DNA of 64,000 bases from Streptomyces jeddahensis (GTDB lineage: Bacteria; Actinomycetota; Actinomycetes; Streptomycetales; Streptomycetaceae), in NCBI RefSeq assembly GCF_001642995.1, contig NZ_LOHS01000088.1, forward strand, positions 149,042 through 213,041. Direction: 5' to 3'. The position numbers were made by a program, and so were the translations under genes. Position 1 is the first letter of the stretch, and each line of letters opens with the position of its first letter. The notes under the pieces were generated by a model. The model had not been told where the DNA came from. It worked only from the letters and a program-made list of their open reading frames with translations, and made no database searches. Positions 16,601-26,300 of the stretch are shown piece by piece.

Positions 16601-16672
16601 GTGCGGGGGGATCCGCTGGTCAAGCCGGCGTGACCGGCAGCTGAGCAGGCCTTGCCCGGCGGTGCCTCGCGG

Positions 16673-17188
16673 TCAGTGGTAGGCGTGGACGACGGCGTGT
16701 CCCTTGCCGCGGCCGATCATCCACTTGTTCACCGGGGTCGTGACCACGAAGGCCACAGCGAAGCCGCCCAGCAGTGCGGACCAGAAGAGCCCGTCGGACA
16801 GGTGGGCGTCCATCGCGCCGGGGGTCAGGGCGATGATGGCGTTGTCGACCAGCTCCATGACGGCGATGGAGACCGTGTCGGCGGCGAGGGCGACCTTGAT
16901 GGCGGCCTTGAGGCTCAGGCCCGCCCGGAGGACCGCGAACAGCGTGAAGGAGTAGCCGAACAGGAACGCCAGGGCGATCGCCAGCGCCATGGTCGGCACA
17001 TTGCCCCACAACAGAGCGGTGCCGATGACCATGCCGAGGATCTCGCCGATGGCGCAGCCGGTCAGGCAGTGCAGGGTGGCCTTCGCGGCGGTGCTCCAGG
17101 ACGCACCGCCGGGCATGTGCCCGCCGTGGTCGCCGTGGCCGTGATGCCCGGCGTGGGCGGGGGCGCTCGCGTGAGTCGGGTGATCCAT
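16673..17188 (-). CDS. DUF4396 membrane protein with His-rich N-terminus
   Basis: A 171-aa protein with a metal-binding-looking head (GHHGHGDHGGHMPGG, residues ~15-30) followed by about four transmembrane helices, including TLHCLTGCAIGEILGMVIGTAL and AVMELVDNAIIALTPGAMD. This is the DUF4396 family. ATG 17188 has GGGAGA 6 bases upstream and excludes an unsupported upstream extension to 17359. A perfect CsoR-type palindrome sits 67-83 bp upstream, so copper-responsive expression and a role in copper handling are plausible, though the activity is unknown. Confidence 0.85.
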   Translation of the reverse strand: MDHPTHASAPAHAGHHGHGDHGGHMPGGASWSTAAKATLHCLTGCAIGEILGMVIGTALLWGNVPTMALAIALAFLFGYSFTLFAVLRAGLSLKAAIKVALAADTVSIAVMELVDNAIIALTPGAMDAHLSDGLFWSALLGGFAVAFVVTTPVNKWMIGRGKGHAVVHAYH

Positions 17189-17254
17189 GACGCTTCTCCC
17201 TGTCCCTAATCCAGTGTGGGCCATACGAAGGCCCGCTCTGCCAAGCCCAACCAT

Positions 17255-17271
17255 ATACCCCCAGGGGGTAT
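17255..17271. promoter_or_regulatory. CsoR-type operator palindrome upstream of DUF4396 gene
   Basis: ATACCCCCAGGGGGTAT is a perfect 8+1+8 palindrome. G/C-tract palindromes flanked by TA are the known operator type for CsoR copper-sensing repressors in actinobacteria. It lies between divergent genes and is better placed for the minus-strand DUF4396 gene. No csoR gene is in the window. Confidence 0.65.
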
Positions 17272-17370
17272 TCCAATAGGGGGGGCGGACTCGGAAGGAG
17301 ATCTCGTCCCCCACCGGCCGAGCGCCTCGACCTGTCCGCCTGTCGTCGTGCCGGGCCACCGTCCTCGTCC

Positions 17371-18024
17371 ATGACCGAGACCTCGCACCTGCACTCCACC
17401 CGGACGTCCTACGACACCGTCGCCGTCGACTACGCCAGACTGCTCGGCCCCGGGGTCATGGAAGGGCCCCTGGACCGCGCCATGCTCGCTGCGTTCGCCG
17501 AGCTCGTGGGGGCCGACGGTGCCGGGCCGGTCGCGGACCTCGGATGCGGACCCGGCCGCGTCACGGCGCACCTGGCGTCCCTCGGACTCGACGCCTTCGG
17601 TGTCGACCTTTCGCCGGGAATGGTCGAGGTGGCCCGACGGACGTACCCAGGCCTCCGCTTCGACGAGGGTTCGATGACCGCCCTGGACCTGCAGGACGAG
17701 TCGGTGGGCGGCATCGTCGCCTGGTACTCCACCGTCCACACCCCACCGGAGGAACTGCCGCTCGTGTTCGCCGAGTTCCACCGCGTCCTCGCCCCAGGCG
17801 GCCATCTGCTGCTGGCCTTCAAGGTCGGCGACGAGCGCGTATGCCTGGAGCACGCATACGGCCACGCGGTGTCCCTGGACGTGTACCGGCTGCCGCCGGA
17901 TCACATCGCCGGGCTGCTGGGCCGGCACGGGCTCGGGGAGGTGGCACGCCTGGTGCGCGAGGCGAACGACCAGGAGAAAACACCGCAAGCTTTTCTGCTG
18001 GCCCGCAAAGCGCCGCAGCTCTGA
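17371..18024 (+). CDS. Class I SAM-dependent methyltransferase
   Basis: A 217-aa UbiE/Methyltransf_11-type enzyme. Motif I is VADLGCGPGRVTAHL, the acidic end of strand 2 is GVDLSPGMVEVAR, motif II covers GGIVAWYSTVHTPPEEL, and the post-motif HRVLAPGGHLLLAFKV follows. There is no signal peptide. The methyl acceptor cannot be read. The ATG lies in the 180-bp divergent region shared with DUF4396, and the gene ends just before a very strong hairpin. Length and motifs are complete. Confidence 0.85.
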   Translation: MTETSHLHSTRTSYDTVAVDYARLLGPGVMEGPLDRAMLAAFAELVGADGAGPVADLGCGPGRVTAHLASLGLDAFGVDLSPGMVEVARRTYPGLRFDEGSMTALDLQDESVGGIVAWYSTVHTPPEELPLVFAEFHRVLAPGGHLLLAFKVGDERVCLEHAYGHAVSLDVYRLPPDHIAGLLGRHGLGEVARLVREANDQEKTPQAFLLARKAPQL

Positions 18025-18030
18025 AGCGCA

Positions 18031-18072
18031 GCCAGGCCGGTCCTCGCGCACTCCCGCGAGGACCGGCCTGGC
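18031..18072. terminator. 18-bp perfect hairpin between convergent genes
   Basis: 18031-18048 pairs perfectly with 18055-18072 around a 6-nt loop. It starts 6 bases after the methyltransferase stop and ends 9 bases before the converging CFA-type gene stop, so it can serve both. Confidence 0.85.
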
Positions 18073-18081
18073 AACACTGGC

Positions 18082-19152
18082 TCATGCTTTCTCGAGAACC
18101 ATGCGCAGTACGGTGTAGCGCTGCTCGCGCAGGAATTTCAGCCCGATGCGCTGCTCCCTGATGATGTCCGTGACGGCCTTCTCGCCGATGAGCTCGGCAC
18201 CGCGCGCCCGGTTGGCCTCGGCCCGCTCCAGCCAGCTCTCCAGGGTCCGCACGCCGTCTTCCGGGTCGTTGCGTATCTGCTGGACCGTGAACAAGGGGCG
18301 TGCTGCCGTGGTCAGTTCGGAAAGGGAGGGCAGGAACGTCTCGGGAAAGACGGTCCGGGAGGCGTGGAGGCCCTCTCGGATGTTGGTGACGGTGTCGTGG
18401 ATGTCCTGGTAGACGCTCTTGGGGCTGAGGTGTTTCGGCGGTCCCCCGTTCGAGCCGGCGGACTTCCGCTCGTGGGCGGGCAGCAGGATGGAGGCGAGCC
18501 AGCCGCGGTCGCCCCAGGCGTTGCTCTGCAGGGACAGTCGTCCGCCGGGGCGCAGCCAGGAGTGGCAGTGCTGGAAGAACAGGCGATAGCGGGCGATGCG
18601 CTGCGACCGCAGCATGGCGTTGCCTGCGAAGTGTTCGATCGCCTCGATGGCGATGATGGCGTCGTACGGCGCGTCGGGTGTGTGGTCGAACCAGTTCTCG
18701 ACGCGGACCTCGCAGTGTGGCCAGCCCTGGTTCCGTACCCAGGCGGCCTGGCCCGGACTCATCGTGATTCCCACCGCGTGCTGGACCTCGTGCGTCTCCA
18801 CCAGCCGGTGCAGGAGACTGCCCCAGCCGCAGCCCACGTCGAGGACACGCTGCGCCCCAGTGGCTCGTGCGGCCTCGGCGTGGTGATCGAGCTTGCGCAA
18901 CTGGGCTGATTCGAGGGTGTCTCCGGGCTGCCACATTCCGTAGGAGTAGACGAGCTCGGGACCAAGGAACAGTTTGTAGAAGTCGCCCAGGAAATCATAG
19001 TGATGGCGGATCGCTTCAGGTGAAGTGCCTTTGTAGGCAGTGGCTTTCTTCGATCTGGGCAATGCCGTCACCTCACCTGGCAGTTCAACGGAATAGTTTT
19101 CTTGATTCATGTGTGGGTCCGGACGCTGTTGCGCCCGGACCCGGGTTTTCAT
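18082..19152 (-). CDS. Cyclopropane-fatty-acid-synthase-like SAM methyltransferase
   Basis: The 356-aa protein has the CFA/mycolic methyltransferase layout: AIRHHYDFLGDFYKLFLGPELVYSYGMW near the N-terminus, motif I RVLDVGCGWGSLLHRLVE, then GITMSPGQAAWV and AIIAIEAIEHFA. It lacks the long N-terminal domain of E. coli Cfa and is about the length of plant-type and actinobacterial small CFA-like enzymes. ATG 19152 overlaps the stop of the upstream dehydrogenase (ATGA), favouring coupled translation. ATG 19110 (MNQENYS) is the alternative; neither has a good Shine-Dalgarno. The substrate may be an unsaturated lipid or a small molecule. Confidence 0.85.
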   Translation of the reverse strand: MKTRVRAQQRPDPHMNQENYSVELPGEVTALPRSKKATAYKGTSPEAIRHHYDFLGDFYKLFLGPELVYSYGMWQPGDTLESAQLRKLDHHAEAARATGAQRVLDVGCGWGSLLHRLVETHEVQHAVGITMSPGQAAWVRNQGWPHCEVRVENWFDHTPDAPYDAIIAIEAIEHFAGNAMLRSQRIARYRLFFQHCHSWLRPGGRLSLQSNAWGDRGWLASILLPAHERKSAGSNGGPPKHLSPKSVYQDIHDTVTNIREGLHASRTVFPETFLPSLSELTTAARPLFTVQQIRNDPEDGVRTLESWLERAEANRARGAELIGEKAVTDIIREQRIGLKFLREQRYTVLRMVLEKA

Positions 19153-20303
19153 GCTGCCGCGCCGGCGAGTGCCGGATGCAGCACCACCTTGGTGTAGCCC
19201 TCGATTCGCTTGTCGAACTTCTCGTATGCCTTGGGCGCCTCTTCCAGCGGGAGTTCGTGGGAGACCACGAAACTCGGCTTGGCCCGGCCTGCGATGATCA
19301 GGTCGCGCAGCTGGCGGTTGTACCGCTTGACGTTGCACTGGCCGGTGCCCATCCGCTGACCCTTCTCGAACATCTTGCCGATGGAGACCAGCAGTTGGCC
19401 GTGCTTGGCGTGCTCGTCCGGACCGCCGGGGTCGGACGGTACGTACAGGCCCGGCACGCCGAGCATTCCGGTCGGCCGTACCGTCTGGACGAGCGTGTTG
19501 AGTACGATCGCAGGCTCCTCGTGGCTGGCGTCATGGGCCTGGGCCTGGTAGCCCACGGCGTCCACGCCCTTGTCCGTTCCTTCGCCCTGGGTCTGCTCCT
19601 TGATCTGCTCCGCCGGGTCGCCCTTGGTGAAGTCGATCGGGATGGCCCCGATCTCCTCGGCCTTGGCGAGCCGCTCGGGCACGCGGTCGACGGAGAACAC
19701 CTTGGACGCGCCGCGCAGCAATGCGGAGTAGGCGGCCATCAGGCCCACCGGGCCGGCCCCGTACACGGCCACGGTCTCCCCCGGGGACACCTGGGCGAGC
19801 TCGCACCCGTGGTAGCCGGTCGGGAAGATGTCGGCCAGCAGCACGAAGTCGGTCTCGAACTCCTCGCCCGGTGGCAGCTTCAGGCAGTTGAAGTCGGCGT
19901 ACGGCACCCGTATCCGTTCGGCCTGGCCGCCGACGAACGGGCCCATCGCCACATAGCCATACGCACCACCGGCGAACCCGGGATTGACCGTCAGGCAGAA
20001 CCCGGTGTACTCGGCGAGGCAGTTCTTACAGAATCCGCAGGCCACGTTGAACGGCATGACGACGCGGTCCCCCTTGGACAGGGATGTCACGCCTGAGCCG
20101 ACCTCCTCGATGATGCCGAGGTTCTCGTGGCCGAAGACGATGCCTGACTCGGCCGCTGTGCGGCCTTCATACATGTGCAGATCCGATCCGCAGATCGCGG
20201 ACGACGTGACGCGCACGAGCACATCGTTCGGGTGCTGGATGCGGGGATCCTCGACGTCCTTCACCGCTACCTTGAAGGGCTCCTCGTAGACGACTGCTTT
20301 CAC
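19149..20303 (-). CDS. Zinc-dependent alcohol dehydrogenase, formaldehyde-dehydrogenase (glutathione-independent) type
   Basis: A medium-chain dehydrogenase of 384 aa. The catalytic zinc ligands are in AICGSDLHMYEGRT and GHENLGIIEEVG. The structural zinc site is CGFCKNC...GFC, the cofactor motif is VAVYGAGPVGLMAA, and DIFPTGYHGCELAQ is characteristic of the formaldehyde/glutathione-independent branch. Such enzymes oxidise formaldehyde or related aldehydes with bound NAD. The gene is first of a two-gene operon with the CFA-like methyltransferase, whose start overlaps its stop. The divergent region to glpF is nearly 400 bp. Confidence 0.9.
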   Translation of the reverse strand: MKAVVYEEPFKVAVKDVEDPRIQHPNDVLVRVTSSAICGSDLHMYEGRTAAESGIVFGHENLGIIEEVGSGVTSLSKGDRVVMPFNVACGFCKNCLAEYTGFCLTVNPGFAGGAYGYVAMGPFVGGQAERIRVPYADFNCLKLPPGEEFETDFVLLADIFPTGYHGCELAQVSPGETVAVYGAGPVGLMAAYSALLRGASKVFSVDRVPERLAKAEEIGAIPIDFTKGDPAEQIKEQTQGEGTDKGVDAVGYQAQAHDASHEEPAIVLNTLVQTVRPTGMLGVPGLYVPSDPGGPDEHAKHGQLLVSIGKMFEKGQRMGTGQCNVKRYNRQLRDLIIAGRAKPSFVVSHELPLEEAPKAYEKFDKRIEGYTKVVLHPALAGAAA

Positions 20304-20690
20304 CTTCGGTCACCTCCGCGCCGAACGCTTGGGACCGGCGGCGACGGACAGGACCGCGGCCACGGGACAGGCAGCGTGCGACGCCGGCAGCCGACGAGGG
20401 CCGTCGGTCTAGGCCGTGGCCCGGTGTGATATGTGCTCCACCGCCGGATACTTCCAGGTAACGCCCGTTCTGCGGCGTTCGCAAGCTCGCCTGGTCGGGG
20501 CGGCGGCGTGCAGGGCCGGCGCATCAATTGCTCCAGGCTGGCGCATCAAGAGCCCCAGGAAGAACACCAGCCACTGCTCCGTCCGCACCCGGATGATGCG
20601 GATGAGCCCGGGGGAACTTATGGTGAGAAACGGGATCTTTCTGGCACGCAGCAAGTCGGTCCCTTCACGGGACCGGCGGGAAGCGGTCCC
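20304..20690. other. Divergent regulatory region between dehydrogenase and glpF
   Basis: This 387-bp stretch has no convincing gene. It holds a 22-bp direct repeat (20518-20561) and a 7-bp inverted repeat with 5-nt loop at 20657-20675 (CGGTCCC / GGGACCG), which ends 15 bases before the glpF ATG and could affect its translation or bind a regulator. I found no consensus promoter. Confidence 0.5.
20518..20561 (+). repeat. 22-bp direct repeat upstream of glpF
   Basis: Units 20518-20539 and 20540-20561 begin with identical GGCGCATCAA and match at 17 of 22 bases. A period of two helical turns suits a dimeric or cooperative regulator. Confidence 0.5.
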
Positions 20691-21587
20691 ATGGCTGAGA
20701 AATCGCGCAACTCAGGGCTTGTGGGGGAGCTTGCCTCGGAGTTCGCCGGCACCATGATCCTTATACTCTTCGGTTGCGGCGTCGTGGCCCAGGTGGTGGC
20801 CGGCGGGGCCCTCACCGATCCGCCCGGCGGGCTCGGTGATCATGACAGCATCGCCTGGGGATGGGGTCTGGGCGTCACTCTGGGCGTGTACGTCGCCGCC
20901 AGGCTCAGTGGTGGCCACATCAACCCGGCCGTGACGCTGGCCCTTGCGGCCTTCAAGGGGTTCCCGTGGAAGAAGGTCGCGCCCTACATGCTCGCCCAGA
21001 CCGCGGGCGCCTTCGTCGCGGCCCTGATCGTGCGCTGGAACTACACCGAGGCGCTGGCGAAGTCCGACCCCGGCCACACCTTCAAGACCCAGATCGTGTT
21101 CTCCACCCTACCGTCCAACGGCAACCCGAATCTGCCGGTCGGAACCTGGGGAGCCTTCCGTGACCAGATCATCGGCACGGCCATCCTGGTCCTCCTGGTC
21201 TTCGCCGTGACGGATCTGCTGAACCAGGCCCCGAAGGCGAACCTCGCCCCGTTCATCGTCGGCCTCATCGTCGTGGCCATCGGCATGGCGTGGGGCACCC
21301 TGGCCGGGTACGCGATCAACCCGGCGCGTGACTTCGGACCACGGCTCGCGAGCTTCATCACCGGGTACGGGCTAGCGTGGCGAGATCAATACGGAGGCTT
21401 CTATTGGTGGGTGCCGATCGTCGCACCTCTGATCGGAGGCCTGATCGGCGCCTGGTTCTACAAGTCCTTCATCAGCCGCTTCCTGCCGACCGAGGAGCCA
21501 CAGCCTCCAGGCCGCGTACCGGCCCCCGAAGGACCCGAGGGCAGCGGAGGACAGCCCACCGGACGCGTCCCCGGCCCCGAGGCCTGA
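20691..21587 (+). CDS. glpF: Glycerol uptake facilitator (MIP/aquaglyceroporin family)
   Basis: A 298-aa channel for passive glycerol entry. Both pore motifs are present, GGHINPAVT and YAINPARDFGPR; the second has the Asp after NPAR typical of glycerol-conducting members. Six membrane helices plus re-entrant loops are visible. The proline/glycine-rich C-terminal ~35 residues are extra. ATG 20691 opens the homology; the longer frame to 20433 has no support. glpK follows 48 bp downstream, so the pair makes uptake plus trapping of glycerol. No glpD lies beside them. Confidence 0.93.
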   Translation: MAEKSRNSGLVGELASEFAGTMILILFGCGVVAQVVAGGALTDPPGGLGDHDSIAWGWGLGVTLGVYVAARLSGGHINPAVTLALAAFKGFPWKKVAPYMLAQTAGAFVAALIVRWNYTEALAKSDPGHTFKTQIVFSTLPSNGNPNLPVGTWGAFRDQIIGTAILVLLVFAVTDLLNQAPKANLAPFIVGLIVVAIGMAWGTLAGYAINPARDFGPRLASFITGYGLAWRDQYGGFYWWVPIVAPLIGGLIGAWFYKSFISRFLPTEEPQPPGRVPAPEGPEGSGGQPTGRVPGPEA

Positions 21588-21635
21588 GCGGTCGGCGCAG
21601 GACCCTGCGCATTCTCCGAGGAGAGGCGGTAAGCA

Positions 21636-23153
21636 ATGGCGGACTTCGTCGGCGCGGTGGACCAGGGCACCACCAGCACCCGTTTCATGATCTTCGACCA
21701 CGACGGCACCGAGGTGGCGAGGCACCAGCTGGAGCACGAGCAGATCATGCCCCGCTCGGGCTGGGTCGAGCACGATCCCGTGGAGATCTGGGAGCGGACC
21801 AACTCCGTGATGCAGAACGCCCTGCGGCACGGAAACCTGTCGCCGTCCGACCTGGCCGCGATCGGGATCACGAACCAGCGCGAGACGACCGTCGTATGGG
21901 ACCCGCGCAACGGACGCCCGTACTACAACGCCATCGTCTGGCAGGACACCCGTACCGACTCCATCGCCGCCGCGCTGGAACGCGACGGCCGCGGAGACGT
22001 CATCCGCCGCAAGGCGGGACTGCCGCCGGCCACCTACTTCTCCGGCGGCAAGATCCAGTGGATCCTCGAGAACGTCGACGGGGTCCGCGAGGCCGCCGAG
22101 CAGGGGCACGCCCTGTTCGGCAACACCGACTGCTGGGTGCTGTGGAACCTCACGGGCGGGCCCGAGGGCGGTGTCCACGCCACCGACGTGACCAACGCCA
22201 GCCGCACCATGCTGATGGACCTCGAAACCCTCGACTGGGACGACGAGTTGCTGTCCTTCTTCGGCATCCCGCGGGCGATGCTCCCGGCCATCAACCCGTC
22301 GTCCCACGCCGAGGCGTACGGCCACACCCGCACCCAGCGGCCGCTCCGTGCCGCCATCCCGATCACGAGCGTGCTCGGCGACCAGCAGGCCGCCACCGTC
22401 GGACAGGTGTGCTTCACCCCCGGCGAAGCCAAGAACACCTACGGCACCGGCAACTTCCTGGTCCTCAACACCGGCACCGAACTCGTCCGGTCCCGGAGCG
22501 GCCTGCTGACCACCGTGGCCTACCAGTTCGGCGACAACGCGCCCGTCTACGCGCTGGAGGGCTCCATCGCCGTCACCGGCTCCGCCGTGCAGTGGCTGCG
22601 CGACCAGATGAAGATCATCAGCGATGCGGCCGAGAGCGAGCGGCTCTCGCTCACCGTGGACGACAGCGGCGGCATCTACTTCGTCCCGGCCTTCTCCGGG
22701 CTCTTCGCCCCGTACTGGCGCTCCGACGCGCGCGGGGCGATCGTCGGCCTGGCCCGCTACCACACCAACGGTCACTTGGCCCGGGCCACTCTGGAAGCCA
22801 TCTGCTACCAGAGCCGCGACGTGGTCGAGGCCATGGAACAGGACTCCGGTGTCCATCTGGACGTCCTCAAGGTCGACGGCGGCGTGACGGCCAACGACCT
22901 GTGCATGCAGATCCAGGCCGACATCCTGGGCGTGCCGGTCAGCCGCCCGGTCGTCGCCGAGACCACGGCACTCGGCGCCGCCTACGCCGCAGGACTCGCC
23001 ACCGGCTTCTGGCGCGACGAGGACGAACTCCGCACGCACTGGCAGGAGTCGAAGCGCTGGGACCCGCAGTGGAGCGACGAGCAGCGCTCGGAGGGATACG
23101 AGGGCTGGAAGAAGGCCGTGGAACGCACTCTCAACTGGGCCAAGGTCGAATAG
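21636..23153 (+). CDS. glpK: Glycerol kinase
   Basis: A FGGY-family kinase of 505 aa making glycerol 3-phosphate from glycerol and ATP. The N-terminal phosphate loop DQGTTSTRFMIFDHDG, NQRETTVVWD, GWVEHDPVEIW, AFSGLFAPYWRSDARG and LKVDGGVTANDLCMQ are all intact. GGAGAGG precedes the ATG. It follows glpF in one operon. A second glycerol kinase of 501 aa lies at 59944, so this cell has at least two, with this one tied to the facilitator. Confidence 0.95.
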   Translation: MADFVGAVDQGTTSTRFMIFDHDGTEVARHQLEHEQIMPRSGWVEHDPVEIWERTNSVMQNALRHGNLSPSDLAAIGITNQRETTVVWDPRNGRPYYNAIVWQDTRTDSIAAALERDGRGDVIRRKAGLPPATYFSGGKIQWILENVDGVREAAEQGHALFGNTDCWVLWNLTGGPEGGVHATDVTNASRTMLMDLETLDWDDELLSFFGIPRAMLPAINPSSHAEAYGHTRTQRPLRAAIPITSVLGDQQAATVGQVCFTPGEAKNTYGTGNFLVLNTGTELVRSRSGLLTTVAYQFGDNAPVYALEGSIAVTGSAVQWLRDQMKIISDAAESERLSLTVDDSGGIYFVPAFSGLFAPYWRSDARGAIVGLARYHTNGHLARATLEAICYQSRDVVEAMEQDSGVHLDVLKVDGGVTANDLCMQIQADILGVPVSRPVVAETTALGAAYAAGLATGFWRDEDELRTHWQESKRWDPQWSDEQRSEGYEGWKKAVERTLNWAKVE

Positions 23154-23303
23154 CGGCCTGCGTCCGCCCCTTGCCGCGGGGACTGCGAACGCGGCGAGTG
23201 CGTGTGCGGACACGCAGAGGACATGCAGAGGCACGCGTCTCACGTCCACGGGTCCCGGAGGGCGGTGAGGCGTGACGACGCCATACTGATGGGACAGGGT
23301 GTC

Positions 23304-23328
23304 GCTTCCGGGCGGCACTGACGGGTAC
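23304..23328 (+). promoter_or_regulatory. Sigma-B-type promoter upstream of P-type ATPase
   Basis: GCTT-N15-GGGTAC fits the Streptomyces sigma-B consensus GNNT-N14-16-GGGTAC/T with no mismatch. The -10 ends 23 bases before the GTG, giving a short leader. Confidence 0.55.
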
Positions 23329-23351
23329 CACTGCCGGCCCCTGGAGGCCGC

Positions 23352-26300
23352 GTGATCCGGTCACTCCTCACCGGAACGGTCCGGAGCCTCACGGAGGCGG
23401 TGACCACCGCTCCCGCGGGCCTGACTGCGCTCGCGCGCCTGCTGACCACGCATGCGGCCCGGATGTGGGAGACCCCTGGCGGCGTGCAGATCGAGGTCCG
23501 CAATCTGGGGCGGCCGGGTACGGCCCAGGCGTCCCGCGACCTGGAGACCGGGCTGGTGGGGGTGCCGGGAGTGCACCGCGCCGAGGTCAACGGGACGCTC
23601 GGATGTGTGTACGTCGGCTGCGATCCGGCGGAGACGGACCTGGAAGGCGTCGACGCCCTCGTCTCGGACGCCGACGCCCACGCTGGCGCGGAGGCGGCAG
23701 GCGCGGAGGCGGCAGACGAAGAACGCCGGCCGGCGGCCGGTGCCGACGCGGAGCGGGCACCCCGCGCCGTCGGCTACCCCGGCGCCCCGCGAGCGGCGAT
23801 CGGTGCGGCCGTCCAACTCGGCGCGAGCGTGGTCGCCTTCGGCGTGGCCGTGGTGGGCCGGACGATCGGGATCCGCGGCCTGCCCCCGGCCCTGTCGGCG
23901 GCCGTCCAGCTCGCCGAGGCCACGCCCCGGGTGCGCGAGGGCGTCGCCCGCCGAGTCGGCGCCGCGGCCGCGGAGACCGGCTGGGCCGCCGCGAACCTGC
24001 TCACGACGACGCTGATGTGGCGCCCGCTGGGCGTCGCCGTCGCCACCGCCCTGGCCTGGGCCCGGTACGCCGAGGTCCAGGCCCGGCGCAGGGCCTGGCA
24101 CGACTGGGCGCAGCGGCTGGCCAGCCGCGAGGGGGCGTACCGCCATGACGCGGCACCGGCCTACGAACGGCCCGCTCCACTGCCGCCCGGACCGGGGGAC
24201 CGGTACGCCAACGTCGCCGTGCCCGCCGCCCTCGCCGCGTACGGGCTCACCGCGGCGGGCACGCTCAGCCACGACCGAGGGCTGGCCCTGCTGATCTCCG
24301 CCACGCCCAGAGGCCCGAGATTCGGCCGGGAGTCGTTCGCGTGCGCCGTGGCGCAGACCGCCTCCAGGCGCGGAGCGCTGATTCTGCGGCCCGAGGCACT
24401 GCGCCGCCTCGACCGTATCGACACGGTCGTCCTCGACGCCCGGGTGCTGGCCACCGGCACCTGGACGGTCGGGACGCTGATAAGACTTCAGCCGCCCGGC
24501 GAGCAGCCCGAGGCGGCGGCGGCCGGTACTGCCGGCATCGGCGAAGCCGGCGTTCCCGACGTCGACGAAATCCACGCCTGGATCCACGAGTTGATGGACG
24601 ACGCCGACCCGTCGCAACCGCAGGAGCGCTCAGGCTGGGCGCTGCGGCCGTACGCCACCGGGGACACCGGTGCACCGAGCGCCGAACTGCCCGAAGAGGC
24701 AACTCAATTGCCCGGGAGGGCAGCCGAACTCCCCGGGGAGGCCGCCGCATCGGCGAGACAGTGGGCCGAGGAGGGCGCAAGGGTTCTGCTGGTCCTCCGG
24801 CACGGCCGCCCCGTCGCCGTCGCCGGACTGGTCCCTCAACTCCACCCTCTCGCCGAGCACTTGGTGCAGGCGGCACGCGCGTGCGGCCGGGTGGTGCTCG
24901 TGGGCGGGGTGCCGGGGCTGCACCGCAGGTTCGGACTGGACGAGGCCGTACCCACCGGCGGCACCCGCACGGCCGCACTGGTCCGCTCCCTCCAGGAGGA
25001 GGGCCATGGCGTCGCCGTGGTCACCACGCGGACCCGCCGCGCCCTCGGCCGCGCGGACCTGGGCATCGGCGTGACGACCGGAGCCCGCCAGGTGCCGTGG
25101 GACGCGGACATCGCCGCACCGCCCGACGTGGCGCACCTGCTGCTGAGCGCCATCCCGGAAGCGCGCAGACTGAGCCGGCTCTGCGCCCGCCTGGAAGCCG
25201 CAGGGGCACTCGTGGGCGCCACCGTCGCGCTCGCCGTGCCGCGCCGCGGGGCCTGGGCCCGCGCCCGTCTGGTGGCGGACAGCGTGACCATCGCCGGGTT
25301 GGTGGCGGGCACCTGGGCGGGCTGGCGGTTGCGCGGCCGGCCGGCCCCGGTCGGCGTCGAGCGCACACCCTGGCACGCCATGACGGTACGTCAGGTCATG
25401 GTGCGGCTGGGCACGTCGTCCCGGGGACTCGACCACGCCGAGGCCGCCCGGCGCCGCCAGCTCGAAGGGACGGAACGCCCGGCAGACGCCGTCACCCTGA
25501 TCGCCAGGGTCGCGGAGGAGCTGGCCAACCCGCTCACGCCCATCCTCGCGATCGGAGGCGGAATCTCGGCGGCGCTCGGCTCCGTCGTCGATGCGGTGCT
25601 CATCGGCGGAGTGCTCGGCGTCGACGCACTCGTCGGCGGGGCACAACGGGTCGGGGCCGACCGCGCGGCGGGCCGGCTCCTCGAAGCGACCTCGGCGCGG
25701 GCGAGGTTGCGCCGGGCCGGACGTCCCGGCGTCATCGACACGCCCGCCGACCAGCTCGTACGCGGCGATGTGATCGAGCTGCTGGCCGGTGATGCGGTCC
25801 CGGCCGACTGCCGGGTGGTGCACGCGACGGGTCTCGAGGTCGACGAGTCCAGCCTCACCGGCGAATCGCAGCCCGTGGTGAAGACAGCCGCGCCGACGGC
25901 CGCGCGGGCGGTCGCGGACCGGACCTCCATGCTCTACCAGGGCACGACCGTCGCGGCCGGCAGCGCGCTCGCCGTGGTCGTCGCCACCGGCGCCGCCACC
26001 GAGGCGGGCAGCGCCGCTGAGGCGGCTCCCGCGGCCGGGGCCCCGGAAAGCGGCGTGGAACGCCGTCTGAACGCCCTCGGCCGCTGGTTCCTGCCGCTGT
26101 CCATCGCGTCGGGCGTCGTCCTCTTCCTCTCCGACATCTCACGCATGCGGCCCCTGGGAGCGGCCCTCGGCAACGCCGTGAGCCTGTGCGTCGCCGCCGT
26201 ACCGGAAGCGCTGCCCTTCGTCGCCACGGTCGCCGAACTGGCCGCGGCGCGCCGCCTGTCCGGCCGCAACACCCTCGTACGCAGCGCCCCCACCATCGAG

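Noticed and set aside
21372..23318. 648-codon minus-strand frame across glpF/glpK
   Set aside because: Antisense artefact of third-position GC; the + strand encodes an intact glycerol kinase.
23229..23324. Short frame MQRHASHVHG before the ATPase
   Set aside because: Weak ribosome site, overlaps the sigma-B promoter, and the peptide has no features.
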